Of a stretch of DNA of 64,000 nt, positions 36,897 to 48,018 are shown one piece after another. The DNA lies in NCBI RefSeq assembly GCF_036711975.1, contig NC_091971.1, positions 6,517,501-6,581,500 of the forward strand. Direction: 5' to 3'. The notes under the pieces are model-generated. The model saw only the letters and a program-made list of their open reading frames with translations, was not told where the DNA came from and did not search any database. This stretch comes from Onthophagus taurus. Lineage: Eukaryota > Arthropoda > Insecta > Coleoptera > Scarabaeidae. Within the stretch, counting starts at the first letter, position 1; the number at the start of each line of letters is the position of its first letter. Made by a program: the position numbers and the translations under genes.

Positions 36897-39382
36897 CAGT
36901 GGAATCAAAGATAATGAACACGACTAGTGCGCCATCTAGTAGTAAGTAGATTATCCGTTCCTCACAATAACTATTTATACAACCGGTTCTGCGTAGCCCA
37001 ACCTAAGCCCACATTGGAAAACAAAAAAATCGTTCAACTTAGAAACTTAAAATTTTGTACAAGTTAACCTCATACAATCTTTTATTACCCCAAAAAGTTT
37101 CGTTTCTTAAATCCAAACCGTTTTGGAGAAAATTCTTTTTTACTTGACATTCATCTTGAACAATTTCTAGCGCACTCTTTATAAAGTTTTCAGTTTGTTG
37201 GACTTTAGTTCTGTATGTATCACGATTTTGAGAATGGTTTCGCATCAACATCATCGTGTCTTGTCACTAAAAAGGAATTATGTAATAATAGAAATAAATA
37301 AAAAATATATAACAACGAGGTTGAAAAAACCAATAAACTTTATGATCTGTTTTTTCGTTTAACTTTTTTTGTTATTTTAAAACAAAAATGCAGTGACACA
37401 GATATGTCAAAACAGGTTAAATTTAAACACTAATCGTAATCGCTGAACTGTGTTTGAAAAATGGTGGAAAAATCGTGCATTATTTTTTTTTGTGTCATCT
37501 CACATGGTTGGCCATTTCAATTTTATCTCATTAATCTCAATCTGGATGTGCCCTAATAAAACATTATAGGTTTTTAATTCTGTTTCATAGCATAATTTGG
37601 GTATTGTTTGGATGTTCCGCCGTCTTTTTGGAGTGCATAAACAATACAAAGTAGTCCGTTCCTTTGCCCCATAAATTCCAGCACAATGCCTTCCCTACAG
37701 AATAATAGAAAATTACATTCGGTTGCTCAACGTGGTCCGCAGTAACTTTAAATTACTGCTTTGTAAACTAGCTCCGCGCTCGCCTCTGAATTCCACGACG
37801 TTCTTTCCTCGTGTCCTTTTATAAATTTCTAAAGAAACACAACGATCCCAAATGGAAGGAAAAACATTTCCATCTGACCGGGTTACAAAAAGAAAACGAG
37901 TATACGTTTTCTATAAAAAAAAAGAAATTTATGCAAACAAAAACGAATTCAAGTAATTTATTGTTTGATAGGTTAAATCGAAGCATCGTAAATAACTTGG
38001 ACTACGCAAGAGGAAAATTCACAATCTCCCGCCGTTCATTTTCTTTCAAAGGGTAGGATAGGACAGAACAACACAATAATTTTGCTTTGAAAGCTCAGCA
38101 TTTCCGGATTTTTCAATTCAAGTACAAATTATACAATGAACTCCACAAAAAAGTAGGAATATTTTGAAGTTATTACTTTAAAAGTAAGAAACCAAATTTT
38201 TTTGAGTTTATTTAGAATTTCTCAATTTAATTTTTTGCAAGATTAAATTCAATTTTTTTTTCCTAGATCATAGATGATGGAAATATCAAAATTGTTATGT
38301 TTATATAGAATTAAATAAAAAAAGATAACAATCTCAACATTTTAATCGACGCCCTTAACAAGCTGTTACATCGCCTCGTCCGAGGCGAAGATTTTTTTTC
38401 TCTGCACCCGTACGGTTCCCTTAGGGAGAAGTTCTCGTCGCACTTTTAAATTAGCCGCCTTTATTAACAATTCAAATTTCCGCTCGAGGATTCTTGCCGC
38501 GAAGTCTGGTAACGAGCTATGAGCCTTCGGGGCCGCGGCCCTGTAAATGCGTTTTAAATTTCACGAGAGAAGAGGAGGGTGGGGTGAAATAGCGCGAGCT
38601 ACGTCGGGCGTTCTCTTTTATGATGAATTGCTTCGAGGTGCGCAATTCTGATTTATGACGCCTTTAATGTATCGGCTGATGATGAGCCAGCAACATTTAC
38701 GCTAATTAGTAACGAAAAGAATAGATGGTGTGAATAAACAGATTGTGAAGTTCACGTTCATTTAAGATTCTTTTTGTTCAATATTATGTAAAATAGGGTG
38801 GATAACCTACGAGGGACGTGTGTGTTTTGTATTATTCCAGACGTCGTTTTAAATTATTTGCACGTCCACGAGAAACTACCAATAAAACCACCCCAAAAAC
38901 CTCTCTGATGACAGACAACATAACATTTCGAGTCGCAAAAGAATTTTTATTTTTGTGATACGCTAAAAATTTGATAAGAAAAACAAGGGAACGATTGGTA
39001 TGGTCAGATTTTTATGGAGTTGATTCCGGTTTTAAATGGAAATGAAAACGTTTTGAGCAAAAAAAATATGTCCGCAAATCGAATTGTATACGTAAAACTA
39101 GATTTACGTATATTGTTTGTTTGAAATATATTCATACCGGAATTTTGTTACATTTTTCGAGAACATCGCAATATATCACAGGTTATCGTGTTTCAATTGT
39201 AAATAACAAAAATTAAATTAAACGAAACGAAAATTACTGTATTTTAGCTTATATCTAAAAACACACAAAGTTTATTCATTAAAATATTGTTGCGAAAATC
39301 TAAAAGTTAATAACGAATTTCATATAATTCGCCGCTGTTTAATATCGTATACAATGTATAAAGTTGGTTTCGAATATTTCAA
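36897..39382. other. Non-coding stretch
   Basis: No gene is supported. GC-rich patches with regulatory flavour occur at 38350-38640. A short frame at 37811-38056 shows no domain. Confidence 0.4.
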
Positions 39383-39793
39383 TTAGTCATCAAACGGAAT
39401 ACCCCCACAATTTTCCAGCTCTGATTTGAAGATTCCCAGAAGGCAATTAAAACCGGCCACAACAAACGCGGATAGCACAACGTTCGTTGCGCACGTTTGA
39501 AAGCACCTTTGATGCGACGCCATTTTACTAGTAATTTGAACATAACTCGTAGCCGGGCGAATGGAGAACTTTATGTCCGCCCATAGTATGCTAAAATTAG
39601 AACTGTTTCGAGTCGCCTGAAGTCCTGAAACGTGTTCGTCAATTGAACGAACGCCATTGGCTCGAGATGAATAGTTTCCCAAACACAATGCATACAGATA
39701 CATCAAAGTCATGTCCGGTACTATTGTTTCTTTTATGAAAAAGGTTTTTTTATTTCGATTTGTATTGTATGAAAATGGTATGGGAATCAACAT
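39383..39793 (-). CDS. Candidate protein of 136 aa, unknown
   Basis: An uninterrupted minus-strand frame from ATG 39793 to TAA 39383 is long for such AT-rich DNA. It encodes a mixed protein with one hydrophobic stretch near the C-terminus (NVVLSAFVVAGFNCLLGIF), which could be a membrane segment, and ends with GGIPFDD. There are six cysteines. I do not recognise a family. It could be a small single-exon gene, the last exon of a membrane protein, or chance. Codon use looks ordinary in the C-terminal two thirds. No splice sites, promoter or poly(A) signal were pinned down. Confidence 0.3.
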   Translation of the reverse strand: MLIPIPFSYNTNRNKKTFFIKETIVPDMTLMYLYALCLGNYSSRANGVRSIDEHVSGLQATRNSSNFSILWADIKFSIRPATSYVQITSKMASHQRCFQTCATNVVLSAFVVAGFNCLLGIFKSELENCGGIPFDD

Positions 39794-40029
39794 TCATAAT
39801 ATCTATTATTATATCTGCATTTGATAGCTAAATGGATATAAATCAAGTATAAATATTCGGTCATACGTTTATAAACGTTGTTAGACTATTAATATCATAT
39901 AAAAATACGAGAAATTTATTCTTTGATTTTAATTTTAACGTTTTAAGCAACGAGTTTGCTTTTAAATTTTGGCAATTATTATATTACTCTTGGATTGTTG
40001 CATTACGGTTCTTCTGTCACCAGCATTTA
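39794..40029. other. AT-rich spacer
   Basis: No feature recognised between the candidate ORF and the minisatellite. Confidence 0.4.
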
Positions 40030-40240
40030 ATCTTTAGTAAGCAGCACGCCGTCTTTTGCAAGCACTACCTAGTCTTTGGTCAGGAGTATCTAGTTTTTGC
40101 AAGCAATATCTGTTCTTCTGAATCCAGTATGATAGTCTTCAGCAAGCAGCATTTAGTCTTTTGCAAGCAGTAACTAGCCTTCCGCAAACACTATCTAGTC
40201 TTTAATGAGCAGTATCTAGTTTTTTGCAAGCAATATCTAC
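40030..40240 (+). repeat. Degenerate minisatellite, TCTAGTCTTTTGCAAGCAG-like
   Basis: About eight diverged copies of a roughly 30-bp unit (TATCTAGTCTTTTGCAAGCAG) stand in tandem. Clear copies begin near 40048, 40078, 40104, 40134, 40162, 40190 and 40215. The array ends against the inverted-repeat element at 40245. Confidence 0.65.
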
Positions 40241-40244
40241 TTTT

Positions 40245-40624
40245 CAGGGTGATTTATTAGCTCATCATCAAACTTTGACATATGATTGCTAATCCAATTA
40301 CTTACTTTTCAATTATTTACGAAATTATAACACTTTAAAGTTTTCTGCAACGAATTTCCATTGGATTTCTACTTATGGGGTCATATACAAATTGTGTATC
40401 AAGTGGAAATTAACACACGAGAATACAAATGGCTGCTACTGAAATAAGAAATCAACCAGACATTTTAATTCGGCTGAAGAACTCTTTAATTCGTCGTTGT
40501 GAAGCATAAAAATCGTGTAGCAAAAGAAGGCAATTTTGAACAATACTTGTAACATATTCTTTTTTTGATAATTGGATTAGCTATCATATGTCAAAGCTTG
40601 ATGGTGAGCTAATAAATCACCCTG
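40245..40624. mobile_element. Inverted-repeat DNA element (MITE), 380 bp
   Basis: The left end CAGGGTGATTTATTAGCTCA and the right end are near-perfect inverted copies. The arms extend for about 56 bp, through the block TTTGACATATGATTGCTAATCCAATTA and its counterpart. The right flank has TA and the left TT, consistent with a decayed TA target duplication. There is no coding capacity. The CAGGGTG termini are shared with the elements at 11877 and 35666. Confidence 0.8.
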
Positions 40625-42855
40625 TATAGTCTAGAACATCTGGTAAAAATCATTAGAGTCCTTATTTTAATGCCCACGGATATCATTCTTTTCTATGTAG
40701 ATTAATTTCTTGATATTTTTGTGTTTTTATGCATTCAAAATCGGTCGGTTACAATGTATATCATTATAGTTGTGGTGAGCACACCATGTAAAGTCATGTT
40801 CTATAATAAAACGCAAAAGTCTTCCCCCGGGAATTTCGTACGGTCTCCTACGGGATGACGCGACCGGCATAGCGAGAGCATCGTATATACGAAAGCTGCC
40901 CGTATCTGTTGGTCCTCAAAATAAAACAGCAAAGAGACCGTGCTTTTCCGTTGCCAGTTTCATACGTTGCACGAGTGCTTTTATTTTATTATTTTCAAAA
41001 AGCTTTTTGTTATTACTTTTGCTTGAATTTATAGAAATTTCATAAAATTTTTTCTTATAAACTTTATCTTATATTTGAGCAACCAGAACAATTTTAATGA
41101 ATTATTCAAACTCCTTTACATCTAAGGCACCATAAAGACTCCTTCTAAGGGGCACGTAATCTTCTCCTGCTGCTATTTCCACTTCAAAGTTATTAAGGAG
41201 AAAGTCTATATAATGTATTCCCTTTCTCTTCGTTTTAGCAAATCAACAGCATTGTAATTAAACTTCCTGATTATAGAGAAACAAATTTTTTTACTATAAG
41301 TTTCGAATTCAAATAAAACTAAGAAAAATAACCGATATAACACGAAGACACACGTGGTATGTGAAACCCAAAGTTGGACTTGAGAAAGAAAACAAAGTGT
41401 TAAACACGGTCCCTTCTGGTGGCGGTCGCTGAGCCCAGCCCATCTCGGAACTCGGCTTTCCCGGGAAATGATGGAAAGCCCTCAGCCCGGGAGAGCGTAT
41501 CGATCCGGTTGCTATGACGACCGGCTGTGCTCTCTGTTCGCAGATTTCATCTACCCAAGCCCGTTGCTCTGCAGCCGCGTGCCGCTCCCCGGAAATCGCG
41601 GGCGGTGGCGGCGCATCCAGGGCCGGCTCTTGGTCCGTTGCAATAAGAAAATGATGGTACAGCGACTAAAAGCCGCGGAAGACCGGAATACCCTTTTAAG
41701 ATGACACTTCCACTCGTTGCTTGTCACTTCACTTTAAGATCTACGGTATTTAGACCATTTAATGTTTGAATTAAATCTTTTTGTTTGCGTACATTTTTAA
41801 TTTCATTAAAAATTAATATTTTGATTATAGTTATTTTATAGCGAAATTAATTATTGTACTTGCAAAGTAATTACAAGTAGCGTTTACCGTAAAGTAAATT
41901 AATAGTAATTCCAAGTGCGTTCATTTACTGACATTTCAATCTAAATTTGTCACTTCCATTCAATTTCCAAATTAGATGGAACTGTAGTTACTAAAGTAAT
42001 TAAAACTTTGGAATATGCGCGCTAGGGATTAGTTGCTCGTTACAGACTGTGCTGGATTACTTTTACCCATTAAAAATGATAAAACATCCTCTCATCCGTA
42101 ATAAGGCGACGATTTTAGTACGTATAACCTGGCATTTCCGTGATATTTCAAGACGTTCAAGTACGGCATACGAGAACCGCAGCTTTAATCGCGAAATGTA
42201 TAAATTTTATTAACGTGCCTTATTACCACCGTAAAATCCATAATTGGATTGGCGACAAAGAGAGCTGAATGTAACCCCCAGAAAGAGGGTTAATATTAGC
42301 ATCTGCGGATTTCATCATCTCGGCAAAATCAATACTAGGTTCGCGCGTTCCATTTTGCTCTCTGTGCAGCTTCATATACGGCTAATAAACTCTATATAAC
42401 TAAAAAGCCAATTTCCCGCTTGTTCTAGTTTTCTCGGTTCGATAGCTTTTTATATTTAGAAACTTCAGACGGAATTTCAAAGAAGGAAACTGTTTTTTAT
42501 TAAAGAAATAATGTGATGGAAGTATTTTTAATATTTAAATTTATATTTCCATTAAATTAAAAGTGGTAAATAACAACCCACACCATAAAACGCATGAAGA
42601 TATGATCGTGGATAGACAGTTAAAGTTTTGGGGACAGTTAAAATATACAACATTAAAACAGCGTGCAATGCAATCGTCACTCTAGATGCAATTGAAAGCA
42701 ATAAGATGATATTGCAATGTAAAATTTGTCACAAACTATGAGTTCAAATAACATGCCAGTACAAATTATGCAAACATAAGAACAAAACTTGTGGCGCAAC
42801 GCAATTGGGAGCAGAATTAAAGTTTCTGAGAAAAACTAATTTTTCTCTTAGGCCT
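40625..42855. other. Non-coding stretch with a GC-rich block
   Basis: Mostly AT-rich. The block 41400-41700 is GC-rich and contains a 78-codon frame from ATG 41468 with no recognisable domain. It also has an X-box-like GTTGCTATGACGAC at 41508-41521 that matches only the loose fly consensus. It may be a promoter or first exon, but I cannot support a gene call. Confidence 0.35.
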
Positions 42856-43505
42856 CGCATAGTGGAGTGGAATGCAAACGGATTGCTGCAGCACCAAAAT
42901 AAACTGCAAGGAGTACTTCAATAGAGACAGCCACACAAATAGGCTACTAGTTACTAGTAAGAAAGTTTCTGAGGAAATCTTAATGCAGAAAAAACATCAG
43001 GACTTAACCTAGTAACGAGCGAAATTATAAAAAGCTTCTAAAGGAAGACTCTGGTCAAATTAATTACCTTGATCAATACTTGTATATGGCTAAACTATGT
43101 TCTAAATGCATAGAAAATAGACGAGCTTGTATATGGCTAAACTATGTTCTAAACGCATAGAAAATAGACGAAGTCATAATGATTCCAAAACCCAACAAGA
43201 ACTTTGCGAAGTAGAATCATATCGACCCATTTCACTAGTAGTTATGTCAAAGTTATTTGAGAATTTGATCTTGAAGTGCAACCTATTCTCAATCAATTAA
43301 TATAAGATGGTATCAATCTGATCAATTTAGTTTTAGAAATAATCGCTCGAAAACAAAGGTGTGTGGTCTGCCGTATTTCTTGATGTGCAAGATATTATTA
43401 ATAGCATGCAACGAAATGGCTGAATATGATTCTGGAAAATCCATTTGAAATTGCTTAATGACCGAACACTAAATGATTCAGTGGAAAATAAGTTCGTTTT
43501 GAAAC
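42856..43505 (+). mobile_element. Jockey-like LINE remnant, endonuclease start joined to reverse transcriptase
   Basis: At 42856 the frame gives VEWNANGLLQHQNKL, the usual start of the APE endonuclease in Jockey-clade ORF2. After a large internal deletion the reverse-transcriptase lead-in appears (GLNLVTSEIIKSF), then VIMIPKPNKN, EVESYRPISL, MSKLFENLILK, a degraded HQFGFRNN block, and AVFLDVQ, which is catalytic block A. A frameshift lies within AKEVESYRP around 43196, and stops occur elsewhere. The sequence 43079-43125 is tandemly duplicated at 43126-43172. The copy is long dead and lacks the FADD block and 3' end. Confidence 0.85.
43079..43172 (+). repeat. 47-bp tandem duplication inside the LINE remnant
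   Basis: Two head-to-tail copies starting CTTGTATATGGCTAAACTAT, differing at one internal base (T/C) and at the end of the second copy. It duplicates part of the RT lead-in and must have arisen after insertion, since it breaks the protein order. Confidence 0.9.
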
Positions 43506-43516
43506 GATGAACACTG

Positions 43517-43955
43517 AATCTGGTTATGGATAGTGTATTTATGATTAATTATAAGCAATTTTCTCCTTCACTTTTAGTTATTGAGTTATGGTCGACTTTA
43601 TTATCGAAAATCTTTATAATATTAGGAATTTACAATTTCTATCTAAAAAATGGTTGAACCTAAGATAAATATGGTTATGAATTATGTCTTTTCGCTTTAT
43701 TATAAACAATTTATGTGCATAAATTTTCTCCGTCACTTTTAATTTTTGATGTATCATTAATTTTAGTAATAAAAATCAACAATTTTGATGTACTCAACAT
43801 TAACAACTTTTATCTAAAAAATGATTGAATCTAAGATGAATCTAGTTATGGATAATGTCTTTTTGGTTCATTATAAACAATTTGCTTCTAAAATATTTCT
43901 CTCCATTACTTTTAATTTTTAAATTATGGTCAACTCTATCTAAAATCGACAACTT
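43517..43955 (+). repeat. Satellite-like repeat, about 150-170 bp period, three diverged copies
   Basis: The block GGTTATGGATAGTGTATTTA followed by TTATAAGCAATTT, CTCCTTCACTTTTA and ATCTAAAAAATGGTTGAA recurs with GTTATG at 43522, 43674 and 43845 (spacings 152 and 171). AT-rich monomers of this length are typical of insect satellites. It begins directly after the LINE remnant and could be a tandem 3' part of some element. Confidence 0.7.
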
Positions 43956-44639
43956 CGTCATTTTTACACAAATTATTTTATCTCATCTTTAATTCCAATC
44001 GATTCTCACATACCAAGTTACATACCAATAATCCTCCAGTTCACAGAGCCAATTATGTACTACTCCCTTTGAAACATTACTAATTAACAATTCTGTTTGT
44101 ATTCGCCCAACTGCAATCAAGCACCTATTGAAGCATTAATATTATTCTAAATTCTATTTCATTTCTCCTCTTTGTACATTTAATACGAACTGGAAATCCA
44201 TAAATAAAGCGAATAATTCAAAACTATGGTTGATATTCCATTATTTCTGCCACAGCATCATTTTTCCATTTTTATGTATCTCGAATGCCATCTATCTCCA
44301 ATCTACATAACGTTAAAAAATCAATGCTACCTCCCGAATACATTTTTTATTCACATCCCAATCCTTTTTTAATAAAAAATAAAGTCTACATGTAGTATGC
44401 ATCCCATCCATTAAACCACAATGTATAATTGATAATCTTCGTTGACAAGAACTCGATTTTGGTGTCCCATATAGTCACCGTTCAATATCGGGCTTACCAC
44501 GTTATACAGCAGTAAGCTTTAATATTCAAAATCAAATTAAGTCATTGTCGAAAAAAGAATTTAAATCTTTATGCAAAGAAAATGTTTGCATAAGAAGCAT
44601 TATGGGTGCAAAGTTATTGGAGAGTATTGAGGCGTTGGT
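43956..44639. other. Non-coding AT-rich stretch
   Basis: No feature recognised. Confidence 0.4.
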
Positions 44640-44690
44640 AAACCTCACAGTCCTTTAGTAGTGGAAAACCACCCTCGAGGCGTGAGGTTT
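44640..44690 (+). other. Nested stem-loop, possible structured RNA
   Basis: AAACCTCAC (44640-44648) pairs perfectly with GTGAGGTTT (44682-44690), and inside it GTGG-AAAA-CCAC (44661-44672) forms a second hairpin. The block is GC-richer than its flanks and is followed about 70 bp later by a small ORF. No known RNA family was recognised. Confidence 0.4.
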
Positions 44691-44762
44691 CTAGAATGAT
44701 CCGGACGCCCGGAGCTTGGTTTGTGACAACTTTGATCGGACTAGTTGGAGTCTAACGGCGGC

Positions 44763-44972
44763 ATGGGGCGAGCGACGCCGTCAAATAGAACCCCCAGGGG
44801 TTGGGGTCTGAAAAGGCGAACTTTGGTCTCCCCGCCATTTATTCTGTTTGATGTGGATTGTTTCGCGGCGACGAAAGCAGCTTACGGTGGGCGAATTTAT
44901 TGCCAGCAAAAAGCCGATACCGCCGCCGACCTGCTGTACAAGAAGCAATTGGAACAAGCCATGCGCGAATAA
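44763..44972 (+). CDS. Candidate small protein of 69 aa, unknown
   Basis: ATG at 44763 opens a frame in a GC-rich island within AT-rich DNA. It is followed 48 bp after the stop by AATAAA (about 45021-45026). The product has a basic N-terminal half and a charged helical C-terminus (CQQKADTAADLLYKKQLEQ), which looks more protein-like than chance sequence. No signal peptide, membrane segment or known domain is seen. It could instead be the last exon of a gene, with an acceptor at CGAAAGCAG near 44880. I cannot decide between these. Confidence 0.3.
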   Translation: MGRATPSNRTPRGWGLKRRTLVSPPFILFDVDCFAATKAAYGGRIYCQQKADTAADLLYKKQLEQAMRE

Positions 44973-45039
44973 CCTCCGCTATCGAAACTAAAGCTCAACG
45001 TGGAAATTGAAATTGAAATAGAAATAAAACGATATATTT

Positions 45040-47184
45040 TCTGACATCAAAAATACGCTCCCTTTGTGTTCCTGCGGGATATCAAGGGGTGTTACCACCC
45101 CCTAACTAGGCACGTTAATTTAAAACCTTCACTAAACGAATTACACTAACCTAGAAAATGCAATTAGGGTCTGCCCGTTTCAAACGAAACCCGAACATGG
45201 GGCGCGGAGATGAAGCTTTATAGCGAATTTGCATTATTAAACTTTCAAGAGAAGGGATTAGGGTGATGAGGACTTTAGGGTGTACTATGGTCTAATTTTT
45301 ATCTTTTTAATTACACAATTTGGGCGAGGTACTTTTAAGTAGATTACAAATTTACAAAATAATAAGAAAAAAATTAACATTTTTGAATTTTTCTTTTTCA
45401 TACCCTTGCGATTAAATCCCTTTGGGTTCGTCATACGTCGTAATCAACAAACCCCCGAGATTTCACGTAGTCGGCTAAAACATGCACCCTTCCAAAGCTC
45501 GGTCGGACTCTCCTCGGAGCCCTTCAAAATCGCCCTCATCGGTTCGTAGAACGATTCTTACCCTCCCATTTCTAAGAGGGTTGATGCGATACGGTTGAGG
45601 TCGCACGTTAAGGATAGTGATTGGCAAGAAGAGAGATTAAATTTTCACTTAATTGGTATCTTAAACGGTGTGCATTTGGGGAAGATAAAGTCATATTTAG
45701 CGTTATAACATAGCCTTGTTCCTATTTATTTGAAAATGCGTCACTTATCTATAAATACACGGCACATCTATGCATATAGTCAATATCTAATAATCGATAA
45801 CCAATATACGCATTTAATAATCCTGCTGAATTATGCCTGCTCTTGGCATTCACCGCGTGCCTTATGGATATTAATATTGGAACATAAGGGCATACAGTGA
45901 ACACTAGGAGAATGACAAACGATGACTCAATGATTCTTCAAAGTTCTGCTAAAAACTTTAAAACAGTTCATTAAATTAACGATAAAAAAAGTACAAATTA
46001 ACTGTAATTCATTAACCATGGAAACATCGATAAAACAAATGAAAACAAATACATGGCAACCTCGGATTTAATAATAGCCGAAAGTTTTGTAAATCGGCCA
46101 TTAACTTTGTTGTATGATTATCACTTAAGTATTATAGTGGCAGTAGTAGTAGTAATCGTTTATGACAGATCCGAGTTAACAATTACGATATTTCGTCACG
46201 ATACGTCGTCCTCCGTTATCAGCTGTTGCAGCCACGTGACTTTAGCGTGTGACAAAGCGTGACGTCATTGAAGCAGTGTGATCGATATACGCTACATACA
46301 ATAAGGTTATTTTGGATGCTATGGTTAGATCAATTACTACAAAAACGTGCAGGAAGGGTTCCTATATATATATATATATATATACAGAGTGAGTAGCCAT
46401 TTTTAGAAATCAAGGTTTTTGTCATTTACATATTCAATTTCTTTACTAAGGAACAAGTACGTTTTATTTATTCATATACGGTTTCCTTTGAACTGGATAA
46501 AATTGTTAATATAACACAGATATTTTTATGGCTTCATCGAGTTCGATGTTTTCACATTTCTAGGTTTCTTTTCCATATAAAACTTAGATGTAACTTTATT
46601 GAAAAGCATATTTCAAATCACAAATAGTAGTTCCCCTTTATTGTCACCCACACAGACTGCACCCGGCAGCGTTAATAAACCCCTAAAAAAGATCGATACG
46701 CCAAGTAGCTGTACCCCGTGAGTAATGCTTGGCAGTCTTTCCCACACGTTGTATACAAAATTGCGCCCTAAAGTCTTTGTGCATTAGAAACGTCGCCTGC
46801 GACTCACCCCGACATCATAGAGTACTATGCACGAGTGTATTCTGTGTGTGTACGGGAGAAAGTGCCGTTTTTGGGGTGCGAGTTGATAACGTCACATAGG
46901 GAATAGAACAATAGGAAACCGGCGAAGGGGATCCGATGTCGTTATGCCGCAATCGATATTTCGCAGTTTCGCGTAACAGATAAAAACCCAGACTATGATT
47001 ATGACGTGGTACCACGACGATCGATTTTTTAAGACGTACGGGGTGAATAAGAAATTATTTTTAAGAAACGATTTAATTAACATTTCGCTCAATTCAAATA
47101 AGTCACATCACGCATTTAGGTTTTAACTAATATTATTATAGAATTAAATATAAATTATCATGCTTAAAAATAATTATTCTAAAA
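45040..47184. other. Non-coding stretch
   Basis: No gene is supported. A TA-dinucleotide microsatellite is at 46362-46384. CACGTGAC (46213-46220) and TGACGTCA (46260-46267) are binding-site-like words within 60 bp of each other and could belong to a regulatory element. Confidence 0.4.
46362..46384. repeat. (TA)n microsatellite
   Basis: About eleven uninterrupted TA units, continuing directly into TACAGAGTGAGTAG, which resembles a transposon terminus of the TA-CAGGGTG type. Confidence 0.9.
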
Positions 47185-47233
47185 ATACCGTTATCAGCCG
47201 TTTCGCCCTTCTTAGGGCTCATCAGCACGGTAT
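47185..47233 (-). ncRNA. Hammerhead-ribozyme-like motif
   Basis: Read 5' to 3' on the minus strand the parts are: helix I strand ATACCGT (47233-47227), one extra G, the core CTGATGA (47225-47219), helix II GCCC-TAAGAA-GGGC (47218-47205), the core GAAA (47204-47201), a short loop, U16.1-type T and A (47193-47192), then ACGGTAT (47191-47185), which closes a 7-bp helix I. All conserved hammerhead core nucleotides are present. Helix III is minimal (A-U plus a C-A mismatch), like the short-helix-III type I hammerheads known from Penelope-like elements and retrozymes. Deviations are the unpaired G before the core and the weak helix III. No retroelement protein is visible next to it. Activity is not shown. 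Confidence 0.6.
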
Positions 47234-47823
47234 ATCTTGCAGGATTGCTACTGGAAACAAGTCATAACAAGATTCTACAAAAACGTATGATCCTACGTCA
47301 ATCTCAAATAAGTAGTTTATATCATTGTCTTTCTATATTTCTACTCTGCCATAATACTTTTTGATACTAGGTTAGACTAAACTTGTGTCTGCATACATTA
47401 ATACTGCCATTATAATAAAGAAATGATCAATATCTCAATAAGAAACTCATTGGGGATCTTAGAGCATTTGGTATTATGTTCTATAGAATAAGTCGTTGTC
47501 TTATCCTATATTTTACAATTAACTTGAGTTGATTGCCTTCTTGGTTTGGATAGTTTTAGTTTTAGTATAGAATACAAAGTGCAGACTTCAAGGCTAAATC
47601 CAGAAATAATTAATGGATGTATTTAGAATCGGAATACCAAAGGAGATTTTGTGGTGATTTTAAAGGTAATGATTAAAATCTGGAATATACATCGTATCCA
47701 GAAATAAATTAAAATAAAACTTTTGAAGTCTTTGGACCAAAACCTCAAAAGGACCAGATTTATGGTCCAAGTCCTGGACCATAAATGCTGCATGTTCAGG
47801 GTTGAAGTTTTGAACAATACTTT
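47234..47823. other. Non-coding stretch, possibly remains of retroelements
   Basis: AT-rich sequence between the hammerhead-like motif and the LINE 3' fragment. It includes a short inverted repeat around GGACCAGATTTATGGTCC (47751-47768). No protein remnant was recognised. Confidence 0.35.
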
Positions 47824-48018
47824 ATAATACAGGGGAAGATTGATGGCAAAAGATTAAGAGGCAGGTCACTGGTGAGATATATAGAGCAAGTAAAGGATCT
47901 GATACACGATGTGGGTTTCCCAAGTGATGCGTATTATAGAAGACAGATAGGCATGGCGAAGGGTCACCGCACAACCTCCATGAGCGAATCACTACGTCGG
48001 AAATCGGACAACAACTGA
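47824..48018 (+). mobile_element. LINE 3' ORF fragment (C-terminal RT tail)
   Basis: In the frame of 47830 the translation begins IIQGKIDGKRLRGRSLVRYI and continues through QVKDLIHDVG to a TGA at 48016-48018. The QGKIxGKRxRGRxxxRxIxxV block is the characteristic C-terminal tail of ORF2 in RTE/R1-like and related insect LINEs. The frame is open over 62 codons, but nothing of the reverse transcriptase upstream is recognisable, so this is a 5'-truncated fragment. Confidence 0.7.

Noticed and set aside
41468-41704. 78-codon frame in a GC-rich block with an X-box-like GTTGCTATGACGAC inside
   Set aside because: The motif deviates at several positions from the strict RFX consensus and lies inside the frame. 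No domain was recognised.
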